DNA of 64,000 bases from Aphelocoma coerulescens (taxonomy: Eukaryota; Chordata; Aves; Passeriformes; Corvidae): positions 90,318,004-90,382,003 of the forward strand of contig NC_091015.1 in NCBI RefSeq assembly GCF_041296385.1. Reading direction: 5' to 3'. The notes under the pieces are model-generated. The model did not search any database and had not been told where the DNA came from. It was given only the letters and a program-made list of their open reading frames with translations. The translations under genes were made by a program, and so were the position numbers. Shown here one piece after another: positions 1 through 14,500 of this stretch. Each line of letters opens with the position of its first letter. Position 1 is the first letter of the stretch.

Positions 1-2839
1 CAGGCTTTAATTAAAAATATTGGGAAATGAACCGTGTATCCAACTATTCAGTTACCCAGGCTAGGATCTAAACAAGTCCTTCCTATCTCCAGCTTTGCAG
101 AACATGCCCTAGCTGTTGCTCATGCCTACAGTAAGAAAGAGTATCAAAAAGCACATGACACAGTAAATTATCTCCTGTCTTAATAATTTGGCTATTATTT
201 ACTTGAATTTTTAAGTCTGTTCTGTGCTGTAGCCAAGGGATTGGAGCCTATATGCCACTCCCAAGAATGAAGAGGCCTTCCAAAGAAATGATGAGATGTT
301 CAGTGTCCCTGGTCTTCTGTTTATCTGGAAAAGCTTTGGGAAAATTCTGACTCCTCAACACAGTCACCACTGCCAAACCAGCTTGAAGGATCCCAGCCAC
401 TGTCAGCAAAACCACAACAAACCAGCTTTAGATAATTCAAACAAAATCTTTTGGATGAGTGTAAGGAATTTTGTTTCACATACATTCAGTACTTAGCAAG
501 GGGTGGGAGGGTAGAAGGAATAGGCCATGTGTCATCTCTACTTTGGAGAAAACACAAAAAGCGTTCCAAGCAAGAAATATTTGCTGTCCTAATGAGACAT
601 ATTGAAGAAACACTCAGTTTTTTACATTAATTTTATTATACAAGTCACCCTTCATCGTTCATTTTTTTCTTTATTTCCCCAAGGGGAAACAGCCTTCTGG
701 TGTGAAAAAAAAATCTGGTCAAAACAAGCTTTAATTTTCCAAACCAGTTTTAGCTTCACATACAGGAGGTTTGGATTCTTTTTAACATAAGTCTCTTAGG
801 TAATTATCTTAACTAAAAATGCATGCAGTCAAAGACAAAAGAATACATTAATCAGAAGTGCTCAGAATACTGAATTGTTCTTGACTTAAAATTAATTTCT
901 TTTAAGTCACTTAAAAGGAAAATGTACAGTTCTACCAGGTCAAACCAGGTCATTAAAAACCCAAAACAACAAAAGCAAAGCTTGTTAAAAGGGACACATA
1001 CTCCCTGTAAGAAATACTGATGCTGAAGTTCCATACAAATGCATCTGGAGGATTTACTTCTTCCAGCTGTGTGGGCTACCTGCTGCTTGGTATTATTGAC
1101 AAAAACACTTTTCTTATTCTACTTCTGCTCAGTTCAAACTGTAAAAATGCCATTTGGTTAGTTACAAAGGTTTACTTCACTGCCACCCTCTCCTCCTTTT
1201 GTCTCTGCTTAGTACTGCTTACCACAAGTCCTGTAACAGATTAGGTTAAATTGTATGGCACTCCTAGGTGTGGCAGATGGAGCCCAGCCACAACCCAACA
1301 CCCTGCTGCTTCAGAAAGCAGGAAAGGCACGTGGGCTCTGAAAGCACCTGAGTGGATTTCAAATGGAAGCATTTAACACAAAAAACCCTTACATACTTTC
1401 ACAGCTTCCTTTAATATTAAAAGATACCATAGCAAAATGAAGCAACCTCCTCAGTTCCTCTGCACTGCATCTAACAGGAGAGCAAAACCAGAAATAGGCA
1501 TTTTTCTCTCTCACTCTAAGCCTGGATTTCAGATGCCATGTTTCTGTAAATTATAAACACAGATTTGTTACTAAGTACATTTAAGTATATTTGGAGGCTA
1601 GCTTTACCATAGGCACAACAGAAAGGAGGAGCCAAAAATCCACAGGACTGGGGCTTATTATTGTACATTGCCTTTCAGATGATAAAACACAGAAACACTT
1701 GAAATTGTGTACTGTCAAACAATTTCACAAATGTGAGAGTTTTTGCATTGTAATTAACAATTTTTTAATATCTACTCTGAATTATAAATGTAGCATAATT
1801 CAGCCCTGAAAAGGCAAGACATTTCTGTTTGCATTACACAGAACATCTTTTACACCCATTTAAAAGAAAATTAGCTCTGAACCAAATAAATTAATGTGAT
1901 CACACACCTGACAAATTTGAAAAGGTTAAAATTCCTCCAAATTACATCATCCCTTAGTAGAATTGTGAAAATGTAGTTATGAAATAACAACTCTGAGCCT
2001 GCACTTTAGATATTTCAGTAGGTTACTACACTCAGTTAAGACAACATGTTCCTTCCTTTAGGACAGCAACTAAAATTCAGGTGCCAGAAAATTGTTTTAA
2101 CTGACACAAAATTTTTCCACATTCTCTTTTCCTAGTTAGTTCCTCTTGAACAAAGAATGCCATCATGGTAGAAGTTTCAGATTGCTAAATGTTAACAATA
2201 ACAGAGTAAGGCACAAACAGCAAAAGACAGTCAAATGCTGCTGCTATTAATTTATTCCAGTTCTGAGAATTGTAACCTCCACAAAGTCTTAAGAAGGTGA
2301 TGTGAATGAGCACTGGATCCCATTGCCTGGGCATTCACTTAAGCAAGCAACCATTGCACAAAGAGAGCAAATCACACACCTTGAGGGTACCACCTGCTGT
2401 AAACACCGGTTCTTTAGAAGTTACTCTGAGACTGTAAACAGAGCTCTGAGCCAGTGCTTTCCAAACTGACTCTGGCATGACTATATGTAGTCCTGCCACA
2501 TCTTTAGGATGAAAGGATAAACACACCTAAGCCTGTTCTACTAAATCAACCAGCATTTAAAGTACATGTATTTTGTTCCTTCTGAGACAACGAGAGATGT
2601 GAGCACAAAATACACCAGAAGCAACCAACAACCAAGTCATGCCATGACAGATAAACTCTTTAAAAACAAACTGGCTACTCATAAAAATTTTAAGATACGT
2701 GGTTAACAACTTGGTAGTTTTCATCAATCAAGTTTTTCTGTTTAATACTGCCTAAAGAATACTTCAATCTAGTCAATCAGTCCCCACCTGTCAAGCCAGA
2801 GACCAGGGTTCAATTCACCAACAGGGAGGTGATTCTTCC

Positions 2840-2934
2840 TTTGAGGGACGTAGCTAGTAGTGGTGCACTTGGCAGTGCTGGGTTAATGGGTGGGCTTGAT
2901 GATCTTAAAGGTCTTTTCCAATCTAAATGATTCT
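2840..2934 (+). repeat. CR1 LINE, 3' end fragment
   Basis: It matches the CR1 3' region as I know it: a 'gtggtgcacttggcagtgct' stretch, then 'gggcttgatgatcttaaagg' and 'tcttttccaatctaaatgat'. It is truncated at its 5' side, as usual for CR1, and the tail is degraded. It is antisense to TRIO. Confidence 0.85.
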
Positions 2935-3585
2935 AGCTTCAGCTTTTAGTTTCCAATTTAGTTTTGGAGTTTTTTTAACCCTTTTTACTTAATATACTGT
3001 TTTTGTTAGTGAGCTATGCTTTCTTTCTCATTCTCTTTCAAGATCTTTTTCATCACTACAAATTCCCTAAATGTAACATTTTAGAATCCTCTCCCATTTT
3101 TTATAAAGTGAAGAATAACAGCTTGGACTTAGACGTTGAAGACCCCATATACTTCCATATCCCTTAAGCTTTTCTGTAAAAAGCAACAAATGACTACTCA
3201 GCTTTACTACTCCCTCTTTCCATGTGGCTTCCCTAGCAGCTTTCCTTCCTTCAGCATATTTGCAGGTTCTTACATGCAGTTAGATTTCCCTGGACGCCGT
3301 GTTTAAAGAATCTCTGCATCACTGATACTTTAAAGCTTATATTAAAAAATGAACATGCACCTGGTAAGGTTATAACCACACCCAGCACAGTGTAACAAGC
3401 ACAACTAGAGTTTTTCACGAGGAGAAATACTTTTTATGATTCCTTCCCATTTCTTACATTGAATAAATGTATTTGGAGGCAAAAATCTTCATGATTTCTG
3501 ATAGCCCCAAAGGCCCTAAGAGGAGTTCAAGACTCCAGGAAATACTTCGAACATACCAAGTCCCTGTTAGCAATTCTAAATTTTA

Positions 3586-3724
3586 GCATAGGATCACAGG
3601 ATAACTGAAGTTTCAAGTGGCCTCAAAAATCCATGTAGTCCAACCTTCTGCTCAAAAGGATGGGTCAGTTATGAGATCAGACCAGCATACCTGGGGCTTT
3701 GTACAGTCTGCTCTTGAAAACCTG
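3586..3724 (-). repeat. CR1 LINE, 3' end fragment, diverged
   Basis: It begins with 'cataggatcacaggataact' and continues with 'catgtagtccaaccttctgc' and 'gctcttgaaaacctgg', the reverse complement of a CR1 3' end. It is clearly diverged. Confidence 0.7.
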
Positions 3725-6700
3725 GCATAATTTTAAGCTCTTCTTGTAACAGGGGCAATTTCTGCTGCACTGTAAATGGTTAATGAACAGTAGAAGTTGG
3801 CCACAGCTGGTTTACAACCACAGGGAAAAATTACATGATTTTGGTAATCAAGGATAATTTGATTTCAGGTTTACCTAAGATGACCTTGACTATTTATGCC
3901 TGCATGTCAGTTATGGAAAATGTCTTCGGGTGCTATAGGGGTTAACCATTATATAGCCATCCTAGAAAATGCAGACTGCAAGTTTCTGAAAAGCATTATC
4001 ATTGTGTTTTCCTGGGATCATTAAATGTTTTTATTAACTTATCACAGCAGCCTCTTTTATACCGTTTGCTCTAAGAATTCCATCACTTTTTAGCTTAACT
4101 TCCACGTTGGACAATAATGAATTTAGGTTCAATAGTTGTTCCACATAGAGGAAAATGTCTTGCTATTTGTAGTCAACTCAGAACTAGGAGGAAACACAAG
4201 CATGTCCTGAATTGTAATTATACCTATGGCAGTGAATATGCACTCAAAATAGAAGCGAAACATTGCATAATAGAGCCAACAACTTAAGAGATGTCAAGGG
4301 CATCTGTAAAAAAGCTTCTGATAGTTATGTTAAAAATGATGCAATGTTTCTAGTTTAGCATGCATAATATTTTACTTTTTGCAGGAAAAGTGAAATGAAG
4401 TCAGCGGAACACATTCAGCAGCCTCCTCATGAAAGCAGAATTGGAGGAAGTCAGTGGAACCCTAAATCCTGCTGGTTCCACCTGCAGGCAGTGATGATGA
4501 CAGATGATGTGATGTAATGTAATGTGAGGACGTCCCAAAAGGTGGGTGCACAAGATCATCAGCTCTAGCCTGCTCCTTAAAAAAAAGAAGCAGCAAGCAA
4601 AATGTGGGTAACAAAGACACCCCCACAAAGTAATTCTCAAGCCTTCAGCAATTTTTTAACGTTTGTTGCACCTGAAGGGGGACAAGTTAAGGAAAGCAAA
4701 CAACACTTCAGGAAGGTTTTCTTCAATTGCAAGATAGAAACAGCATTTGCAGGATATGATTTGAGTTTCTACTCTGTTCTAACCTTGGTTAGAAAAAGAA
4801 ACTGCTGTCAAAGAAAGGCTAATTGCAAGCAAAGTAACAACTCTCTTGGGAAACCTAAAGCCATCAGAATTGCTGGTTTATATCCACCCTCTACCTCCCA
4901 AAGATCAGCTGTGCAAATACATCTGTTCTGAAGCAGATACTTTTTACGCACTGATTTCCTTTCCAACTACAATATAGAAGAGAAATATATTTGGCAGTTG
5001 TCTGGGACCAAAAGTACATCCAAGCCAGTATTATAAAAATTTCTTTTTCTCAGCTGTAATACTGAGCTCCCAAGCAGAGCAAAATCCTTTCATTAGCTAT
5101 GTACAAAAACTCCAGAGACAAATTAACCACATACTTATGCCCACAAATAGAGTCAGCATGGGAAATACAGATATATCTCACAAGTCTTCCTAGGCTGCAT
5201 TATGATAAAAGAATAATGCAGGAGTTAAAGGCAGGTTTATGCAGAAATCAATCCTATGATGTTTCAGAGCACATGTGAACTTGACTTAGAGAGAACTTGT
5301 CTAGAAATTCAAATGGTGAGATTCACTGAACCTCCTTGTCTAGTTTAAGATTGCATAACACCAAGGAAGCAATTCATACAGACTTTGCTATTTCTCAAGG
5401 CTCAGTTAGAATTTGGCTATTAACTCTGACTATCTGACACAGTTTGGCTATAAAGCTCAATGCAAAGACTATTATCTAATGAACCACAGTCAATTGCTGA
5501 CATTTTATCTAAGTTTACTTATGCTCAGGGGATGTTTTGAACTGCAAACTCAACTAAAACCACAAGGTAGGAAAATCAGCATAGAGAATTCTTGTTTTAC
5601 TTTATACTGCAGCTACTTTATTTACCCGGACTAAGGCATGAGAACATGTTTGAAAAATCACACACATACAACCTAAATTCAAACCATCCTTGCCACTATT
5701 AGACTAGCAGTGCTTTTGGGAAAAATATTTGTGACTAAATGAAAATTTATGATTTATTACAATTTCAAAACAACTGGTAATTGTGAAGTTGAACTTCAGC
5801 TATTAAAATGCATGCATCTCTGTTCAAGCTCAAGTCTGCCTGGTAAGTAAGTTGAACTGACACTGCAGGACAGCCTTTACAATTTTTTTCTTAATTAAAA
5901 CATGTGGAGTGTCAAATTCAAGTGACTGCTCAGTTTTGCTTCTCATGGGCTCCTTGTAAGGCTTTCTATCAGCTGGCTATCTGGATGGGCAGCCTCTTAT
6001 TTGGAAGTTTTATGAGGAGGTAATTGATTCATCAGGGAACAGAATTTTTATAGTAAGGTTTGGTGTCCTGTACAACTCCAACATATTCCTCTATATCACT
6101 TTCTGCATGCAATCACATTTGTCAGTGTAGCAGCAGCAGCAGATCCCGCTTGGTTTGGTGCCCTGGAAACTACAGTCCCCACCTTCTGCCACCTGGCCCC
6201 AAGGCAGCCCAGCAAAGCACGTACCCCACCAGCTCATTGTCAGGAGTTACTTTCCCCTCTGGCCTGGGCTGTAACTCATTTCCTGCAGCTGCAAACGCTG
6301 TCAGGCTGTCTCACAGGCAGCGCTTTGGCTCGGAGCCACGGGTGGGGATCCTTTTTCCTTACACATGGCCTATGCTTCACTTGCTTGCAGTCTCAAGACA
6401 GCAAATCCTCCCCTTCTACAGCCTCCCTCTGCTTGCAAGCAAACAACTGCTGCCCAAGTCGTGCTGCTTTTCTTCCACTACAAACAGGGAGTCCTTCTTC
6501 AATTATTAAAACTGGGTTCCCATTTTGCTCTATCAAATTCTCCTGCTGCTACACAGAGCTTCCTCTTCCTAGATTGAACAGTATTTAGACTCAACATGAA
6601 AAACTCAATTTCTCAAACACGACTTTCAAAGGTCTCAATCACACATGAGACTTTTACCTTTACTCTCCCCTCCTTTCCTTGAAAACTGGTATTCTGAATA

Positions 6701-9700
6701 GTATTCAGTTGTGTGAGAGCAAGCTTACTTAATGTAAAGACTCTGTTTTAGCCCATTCTGTGGCATCAGCTATAAAATCTCTCTCTCTTCTGGGGAAATA
6801 TCTCTAGGTCACCCACAACAATTTTTGTCTTCCTTAATTCCTGAAGAGAAGGTCCCTACAGCAATTCAAGAAGAGCTCTGACACCTGCCCTACACCAGTC
6901 CTTCCCATCTTGCAGGTGTAGAAAATGGCTTACTACACAGCTACTTGAACAGATTTGTTAACCTTTGTCTTGCAAAGCCATTTGATCTGCCTTATTATGT
7001 TAAGATTCTTTGAGAAAGACTACATTTGGAAAAAAAAGACTACAGAAATAACATTTCTCTGTTCATGGCTGCAGTATCCTCAGAGTAAAATCAAAAGCCA
7101 GTATTCAGTATGTGAGTGGTGCGTGGTTTGGCACCATGTTACTAAGACACCACCTCTCAGATTTGAACAAACCTATACAGATCCCTGGGTTATGCGATGG
7201 CATAACACAGGCAAACACTACCTTCAGGTAAACAAAAGACTTCTGGGGCCAAGTTTTGAAACAAACAGACAGTAACATGAATTGGCAATTAGACATGGTC
7301 CCCCCAAAATCTTGTAACTTAAAGGAGACATAAATGTAAGTCTCACGAGCAAAGGTTTGTTGAAGCCTTTGTAGCTCTCCAAATAGTAGCTCCTACAGAA
7401 GGGATATGATGGACTTCAGAAGTACTCACAAATTCAGAAAAGACAGTAAACTTGTGATCTAAACAGGCAAGACATTCACAAACAATTTTAAATAGCTGCC
7501 AATTTTTCTGAGCTTGCATGTTCAATTTCATTATACTGAATCCTGTCCCCTGCCTTTTACCCAAAGCTCTGTGGCAATGTAAATGCCCTGCAAAGAAAAG
7601 AAAGAGAACTGCACATATGAAAAAGAATGTATCACAGAATGAAAAGAAACCCATGTTAAAAAAGAGAGAAGCACCAAATAAAACAACAGGAACAATCTTT
7701 CTCCCCCACACCCAAAAACATGTGTGAAATGACTGCAAAAAAATGTTGCCTTATGCATTACTTGTGAAAAACATGTTCGTTCAGAGCTGGTAATTTATTT
7801 TTTGTAGAGTGCACCAACTGCTATTCAGCCTCTTCACTACCCACTTGTTTCTCTTTTCCCCCTATTATAAAAGGGATTTAGATTTTTATAAAATGTATTC
7901 ATCTGTAAACTGCACATCAAATTGATTAAAAGACCCAAATAACTTGCAAAAATAGATCTGATATCCCGCAGAGCAAGCAAGAGGTGAGGAACCCACAATC
8001 AACTCTCCCCATAAGTTACTATTCACCTAGTGAATGTCTTCTGTGCAATGCTTTCCTCATACTCTTAACGAAGTGTTTATTATCTTAACTACCATGAAAT
8101 TTTAGAGATTGAAGAGACTGTAAATGCATATATTTTTAATCCATTCATACTGATTAGATGCTTTAGATAATACACATTCTTAGAGGAGAAGGAACACCTA
8201 TCCTTGTAGGAAATTGATGAGGGTCATTTTTGGGGCTGTCTTTTAACATGAGAACAAAACAACATCACCTTTCATGGTTGACAGATAATGTATGGACAGA
8301 CAAGGAATGGCCAAGATCAACTGTTAGAACTAGGCTCCACTGAACATATTTTCTGCTTTAGTAATCTTGCATGTTTTCCTACTTTGGGTAATAATTTCAG
8401 ATTATTTAAGGCATTAAGTATCACCCAACATTTCTGTACTCAGTGATGAAATGTGGTTTGACACACCATAAGAACCAGCTGTCAATTACAGAGGTTTGCC
8501 ATATCAAAACTTTGAAGCTCATTTCACCTCTGATATGCTGTGACTTTCCAACTTGTTTTGCTGGCAAGGGGTGCTACTGATTAGCACTGTTGAAAAGATC
8601 AAAACTGTGGGGTCTGTAGATACTGAAAGGAGTGCAAAACTCTTCAGCAAGCCATCTGTATAGGCTAAGCACTCTACATCCAAGTAGCCAACCCACTTCT
8701 GATGGTGATCACCTCCTCCTTTCCCCTGCAACACATAAACCCTATCTTTCCCACAGCCTCTCCCAACTCATGTCTTAGACTCATGTCTTAATGAATTCTC
8801 ATTAACTGTACAGAATTACTCCAACTTGATGCTCACACTGTGAGCCTCACAAAGGATGTGTATTTTCAGACCTCGAAATCCTAATTTGTTGAATCTCTCA
8901 AAAACTCTTAAAGTTTTACTGACTTATTGTCAAAAAAGGAAAATAAAATCTGTATTATAAAGACTGAAGGCACAGGATTAAGTACTAGAAATGTAGGAAG
9001 TACGTGAAAAATTATGCACCCAAGAACATGGACTGACTTAAAATTATGTAAACCACTCACTTGTTCTTTGTTAGAGGATTTGTTTTGTTTTGTTTTTTTA
9101 GGAATTCATACCTCAATCAATACCCACAGTGAACAGTTCTGAGAAGATCATGTAATTGTTTTTCCATTCTTCTGATTAGCATATTCCCCAATGCTTTATT
9201 TAATCAAATGCAGCACTCGAGAATGAATAATTGGTTTGTGGGATTGTCTGAGGTACTTTTCACTATGGGGGAAAAATAAAATCAAAGCACTCCACTGATT
9301 TTGCTTAATTTTTATAATCCCTCAGTGAACTGAACACTATCAATCTCTTTCAAGCAATAGAAAGATGAGGTAGGGACCAAAGTGAAACATATCCAGTAGT
9401 TTCAAGTGTCTTGTCTATGCTTTTTTTTCCCTCCCCAGAATACTTAACATTATGTAACAGCTTGCATGTTCAAGACAGTTCACACTCACTTCAATCACAC
9501 AGCAAGGCAAACTTTACAAATTAAACATCCATCTCCTAAAGCCTGACACCCAGCAATGTGGGAATAAACAATTAGCAGCTGCTTCTTATCAGTTAGGATT
9601 AGGATGGCATACCACAACATCCCGCAGGAAGCCTGTGGCAGGGACAGAAGGCACTTCTGAGGCTGCATTCAACCCTGCAAATTATGCTCATTCTAGCAAT

Positions 9701-11308
9701 GGCTTTCTCTTCTTCTTCAGTGTCCGTGATTAATATAATTAATTAATGCTCTTTACTTCAAAGCACCATGTTAAACAAAGTAAAGTATCTTTGAAGTGCT
9801 CTGCCCCACTTTCCCTAAACAAATGCTGAAGAAAAAAAGCGTTACAGGTCACATCCACTGGTTTGATTAATAAAAGTACCTTCTCAAACACAAAACCAGC
9901 TCTGTCTGTCCCACAAGATTCTGACAGGCTCAATGTATTTCATATAATATATAAATACATACATATATAGTCCAGTACAATTTGCCTCTCCTAATAAAAT
10001 TCTCTGCATTCAAATGTGAAGTCCCTTAGCTCCAAAGGAAATTAGATTTATCAATACTGTGAGTGTTGTTAAAAAAAAAATCCTGATTTCACCCCCTAGC
10101 CCAAGAATAAAAGTTTCAGCATTACCCAACTACATTTTCAAATTTTATCATCAGAATATCTGCAAGCTTTCCCTATCCAATTTATTATATGACACAAAAT
10201 GACAAAAGACTACAACTATACAGCTCAATCCTTCAAACTCCCCTCCAGCCCCTAATCACCCTGCATTCAGGAAGTTCCTGGTGTGCCTGACCCTAATGTA
10301 AGAAACACAGACTCACTCCTGTTTTAGTCAAGCATATTTATACAGTGTCTTAAAAAACCATGGGAAAAATTGTAATAGCTGGAATGGACTGAATAATTGA
10401 AAAAATTGTGGTTATATTTACGGAAAACTTTCCAAAACCAGAATTTTGTGTTTTGGAAGACAAATTTTTCCCAGCATCACTTGTCTGATAGTCTTGTTAC
10501 CTGCAATAACAAACTCTTTGAAATGCACATGTGACAAAATTCCATCTGATTAACTATTTTTCTGGTTTTTTCCTCCTATATTTTTTTATAAGTTCACATT
10601 TCTTCCTGTTCACAGCCTGCAAACTCAAGTAGGTGCAAATGAAGCAAGCAAGCGTTTTCTCTAATAAAAATCTACTCTTTGAGCCTGGGTAGTTTACAGA
10701 GTCAAAAGATTACAGCACACTAAAACCCTAAAACCTTTCAAAAAATCATCAGATTTTTCTTGCACCCTTCAGGGGAATATTCTTTCATGCATCTGAAAAA
10801 AAACCAAAGTAAGATTTCAGAGATGCTTTGGGAAAAAGGGATGAGTGTGCCAATGCTACTCCAAAAAGCTCAGTTAAGTAAAATGCAGACGTCCAAACAA
10901 ACAATTCCTTTGCCAAGGCATAGGAATGAGTGTATTTACCTTTTCCATTGATGAACCTGATGTTGTCAACACTTCTTACTGCAGGGTTTCTCAGGAACCA
11001 TGGATAATCCATGCTGGAGATTTTCTTCCCTCCCCACTTTTAGCACTTCTCAGGTACAGATTTTCCTATCGCTGCAGCTTGATCTAATGTGATACATAAC
11101 TCTTCACTAAGATATAATTTGCTTAAACCTCTTCCCTATCTTCAGCCACTTAATGCTGAGAACTGCCAACTGCTTATTCTTGGAATAGACAGCGTGGTTG
11201 CTGAAAACAAGGCAGTGCACGAACACCGAAGCTGCCATTTGCACAGTACTCTCCATTACCCAAAATTCACACTGCAGATGACTAGGCTTTGTGCCCATCA
11301 TTCCTTAC

Positions 11309-11552
11309 CTTTGTGGTTAAAAATGCCCTCCATCTCCATACTGCTGCGAGAGTGAGCGATGCAGAGGGACCCGCAGGGGACCAGGCCTTCCGCAGCTGGG
11401 GACCGATCTGTGGTTCGGACCAGACACCAGTCGGGCTTGTCATGGGGCCTCTCCAGGACCTCCACTGTCTGCCCACGGCGGATTGTCAGCTCATTACTGT
11501 TGCAGGCGGTGAAGTCGTGGATCACCACCGTCAGCTCGCACCCACCAGACAA
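11309..11552 (-). CDS. TRIO: TRIO exon: first SH3 domain (residues 857-937)
   Basis: This exon has 244 bp, phase 0 in and phase 1 out. The acceptor is CCCCTCACAG and the donor GTAAGGAATG. It begins LSGGCELTVVIHDFTACNSN, continues ELTIRRGQTVEVLERPHDKP, has the DWCLVRT segment, and ends MEMEGIFNHK. ALYDY-type position (IHDF), the ELTI..G turn, the Trp of DWCLV and the EGLVP segment match an SH3 fold that binds proline-rich ligands. It is the last TRIO exon in the window; the next lies before position 1. Confidence 0.98.
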
Positions 11553-14500
11553 CTGTGAGGGGACAAAACAAGGAGAAGCCAGATGAATGCTCGTTATCAA
11601 ACCATCACGCACCGTTACCTATTTAGGACTGCTGGCAGGATTCATATTTTGGATGAGCTAGCAGGCTTCTGGGACTTTCCACATCAAGAAGAGATCCTTT
11701 CAAAATCAGGCAGTTCTGGCGTTTTAGAACAGATTTCTAACTCTGCTTGTCTCTACCTACTGTTCAAAGCACACTGGTTGTGACAGTGCTGGGCGGAGGA
11801 TTTAAGCAGTTTTTCTTGCTAGACTGCTCCTTATCCCAAAAGCTGAAGTAGCAGTCGCTTCTGAATATATTTTATGTGTGATAATTAGCAAAAAAAAGGT
11901 CAGCTATTACTAAATACAGTCACTCATGAGCTTTGTTATCTTGCAAATTCAAGGCAGAAGGAGGGCGGTTTCTCAAATGAACTTATTGCCTTACTCCTAC
12001 CCTACTCACAGTTTATACACAGAGGACACAAAATCATCCAGGACACACCATACACAATTATAAAAATCAGCGTGAAGTTCTTCACATAACATTCCCAAAT
12101 ACTTAACTATTTAATAGAAAATTCACGCAGCTTACAACTTTCACATTTTTGTTGGCTCCCCAAATAAAACAGCACAAACTTGAATTAAAAGCATGCAAGC
12201 TTAGGGGTTTCCTCCCCCTCTTCAAAACACTTCATTTGAATAACTTTGCCTAAGCTTTAGTTTCCTCTCTTTGATTGTTTCATCTGCTTTGATGTGAAAT
12301 GAAAATTATTATCAGAACTTTGCAAAGTTCCCAAGATTTTTCAGTGCCAAAGCACCCATTCAACTTAAGCAAGCAGTCCTGGAATTCCTTTTTCCTTATG
12401 GCAACGGCATTCCAGGCTACTTCAGTTTTTCATGTGTGAGTACTTCTATAGCTCTGGCTGCTTCAGTGCAACACTCATACCAAATCTCAGCTGGTATTCA
12501 GCTTCTGTGAATTCAGTAATTTTGAACCAAACTCCTTCAGCTCAGTGAGGTAATCCTGCAATGCCCTACACTGACAGAGGAATTTTGTGAGAGTTCCAGC
12601 TGCATCACATCTAGAATCAAGTGCCACACCAGAACACTGCACATCTCCTCCCTTGTTGGTTTTGACTGTTTCATGGCTGCCAGCTACATCCCATGAGCTT
12701 CAGAAAAAGGAGATAAGAGACTGCATTGTTTCTTATTTATTAGTGTTCGTTACAAGCCTGGAACGGAAATGCTGGACAGAAACTTTTCTAGGAAAACGCT
12801 ATTTGTTACCAAGCAAGTATTTCAGAGCAAATGACAAAACCAGCAAAATCCCAGTAAGAATCAAAGAACAATTCCAACCCTCTCTTCCTCAAGTCTGCAA
12901 CAAATGACAGAACATAACTCCTAGCAGATGGGCTGCAGTAACTCCAGAGCTTTCCCATCGTATCTGCCTGCTAATCTCACTGGCTATCATTGCTTATGTG
13001 CTCACAAAGGAGGAGAAGTTTTCTTGAGGGAATGCTGGGGCCAAGAAGGGCAGAAAACCCTCATACATCTAGTGTTTAAGGAAGATAAATCAAGTTGTAC
13101 CCGTTTAGATCCAGGCTAAAAATTAATCACATTGCTTCCTTCTACCCTGTCTCTTCGGACAGACCCAATACACAAATTACAGGGGAGGTACATCTTCAAA
13201 ACATGTTACCTCCTCCCTCATTAAAGTATTTCCTGTTCCCTTACACTCTCTTTTTTAGTCCATGCAAAGCAATGCAAAGGGGAAAAAGTAAAGAGCTTTC
13301 CCTTGTTTTCTGGTATTGATTTATGTTACAGCCTTTGTCAGACCAACTCAGAAACAATTGAAACCATCTGTATGCCTGATGGGGGCTAACAAAAAAGCTG
13401 ATGAAATATGACTTCACAAGGTGGCCGGGGCAGACCAAATTTTTCTCAGGAGGTCCGTATCCCATCCAGTGCAAGCATAGTAACAAACTGACACTTTCCA
13501 GATACTGCATCTAGTCCTTATATTTCCTCCTAAATACCTACAGAAGTATATCTTTGGTGCTTTTTTTGCTTTCCTGACCCTTCACTTCCTACAAATAGAG
13601 ATTAAAGTATATTTTGTGACTGGTGCAATGGCCACATGTTTTGGTAATACAGATGCTCTTTTTTCTCCTCGCCCTAATAAAACACAAAGTACAATCTCAG
13701 ATTTTATGTTCTCTAAGTATTTTATTTAACATTAAGCTAAAGGAAAAAGCAAATGAAGGCTGTCAGTGGCCGTGTCAGATACTGTTAAAGTACACAAAAT
13801 TCCTAGTCTTTCAGTGTGGGAATCAGATATCCTAGCTGGTCAATATTCCACTGAAATCCAATACTCATTCACACTTCAGTACAGTGTGTAAGACTCTTCT
13901 TGCACAGAGTTGTTAGATCCACACCATCCTCAAACATGCACCTATGCTGTTACATGCAACTTAGTGAGGAACTTTTCCACTACTGCCTAAGACACCAAAA
14001 ACAATGATTTCTGTACCCAGCACACACACATGGCACTTTGGAGAGCTGAGCAAAAAAAAGCATTTACCAATTTTCCCTTCCTTTGGATTAACTTCCCTTC
14101 TTTCTGCCTACTACAGTAGTGGTTAGGAAACACTTCTTTCCTCTTTGTTTCATTGCTTGATTCCTCTCCATAGTACACCTTCTGAAAGCAGTTGCATCTT
14201 TCACACTGATTAAATGCAGTTGGACAGCAGGGAGTGTCTGATTAAGTGTGTTGCTCAACAGCTGTTGTTGGACAGCTTTGGCAAGGCTCTCCAGGCTAGC
14301 TGGAGGGAAGAGCAAGAGGCACAGCAGAAATTGGGAGACTGATTTGCACTGAAGGGAAAAGAGTTACAAACCATCTAAATCCAAATTTAGGCTGAACAAA
14401 GGCTTTATATACTTTATCCAGCCATCTCAAGAAACCCTTTATGTAAACTGAATTAATCATGCATGATAAAAATAAATGATGCTATGTCTGAAACATGGAA

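Larger units (their letters stand above)
1..11308 (-). other. TRIO intron after the SH3-1 exon (5' part)
   Basis: This is AT-rich intron with short random ORFs only. It holds two short CR1 pieces at 2840-2934 and 3586-3724 and a more GC-rich stretch at about 6120-6340, described separately. I looked for the expected next TRIO exon on the minus strand (a Ser/Pro-rich segment after NHK) and did not find it, so the intron is longer than 11.3 kb. No RNA gene seen. Confidence 0.85.

Noticed and set aside
4602..4931. A 109-codon plus-strand open frame in the intron
   Set aside because: Biased, low-information composition, no recognisable domain, splice context or repeats. A frame this length is expected by chance in 64 kb.
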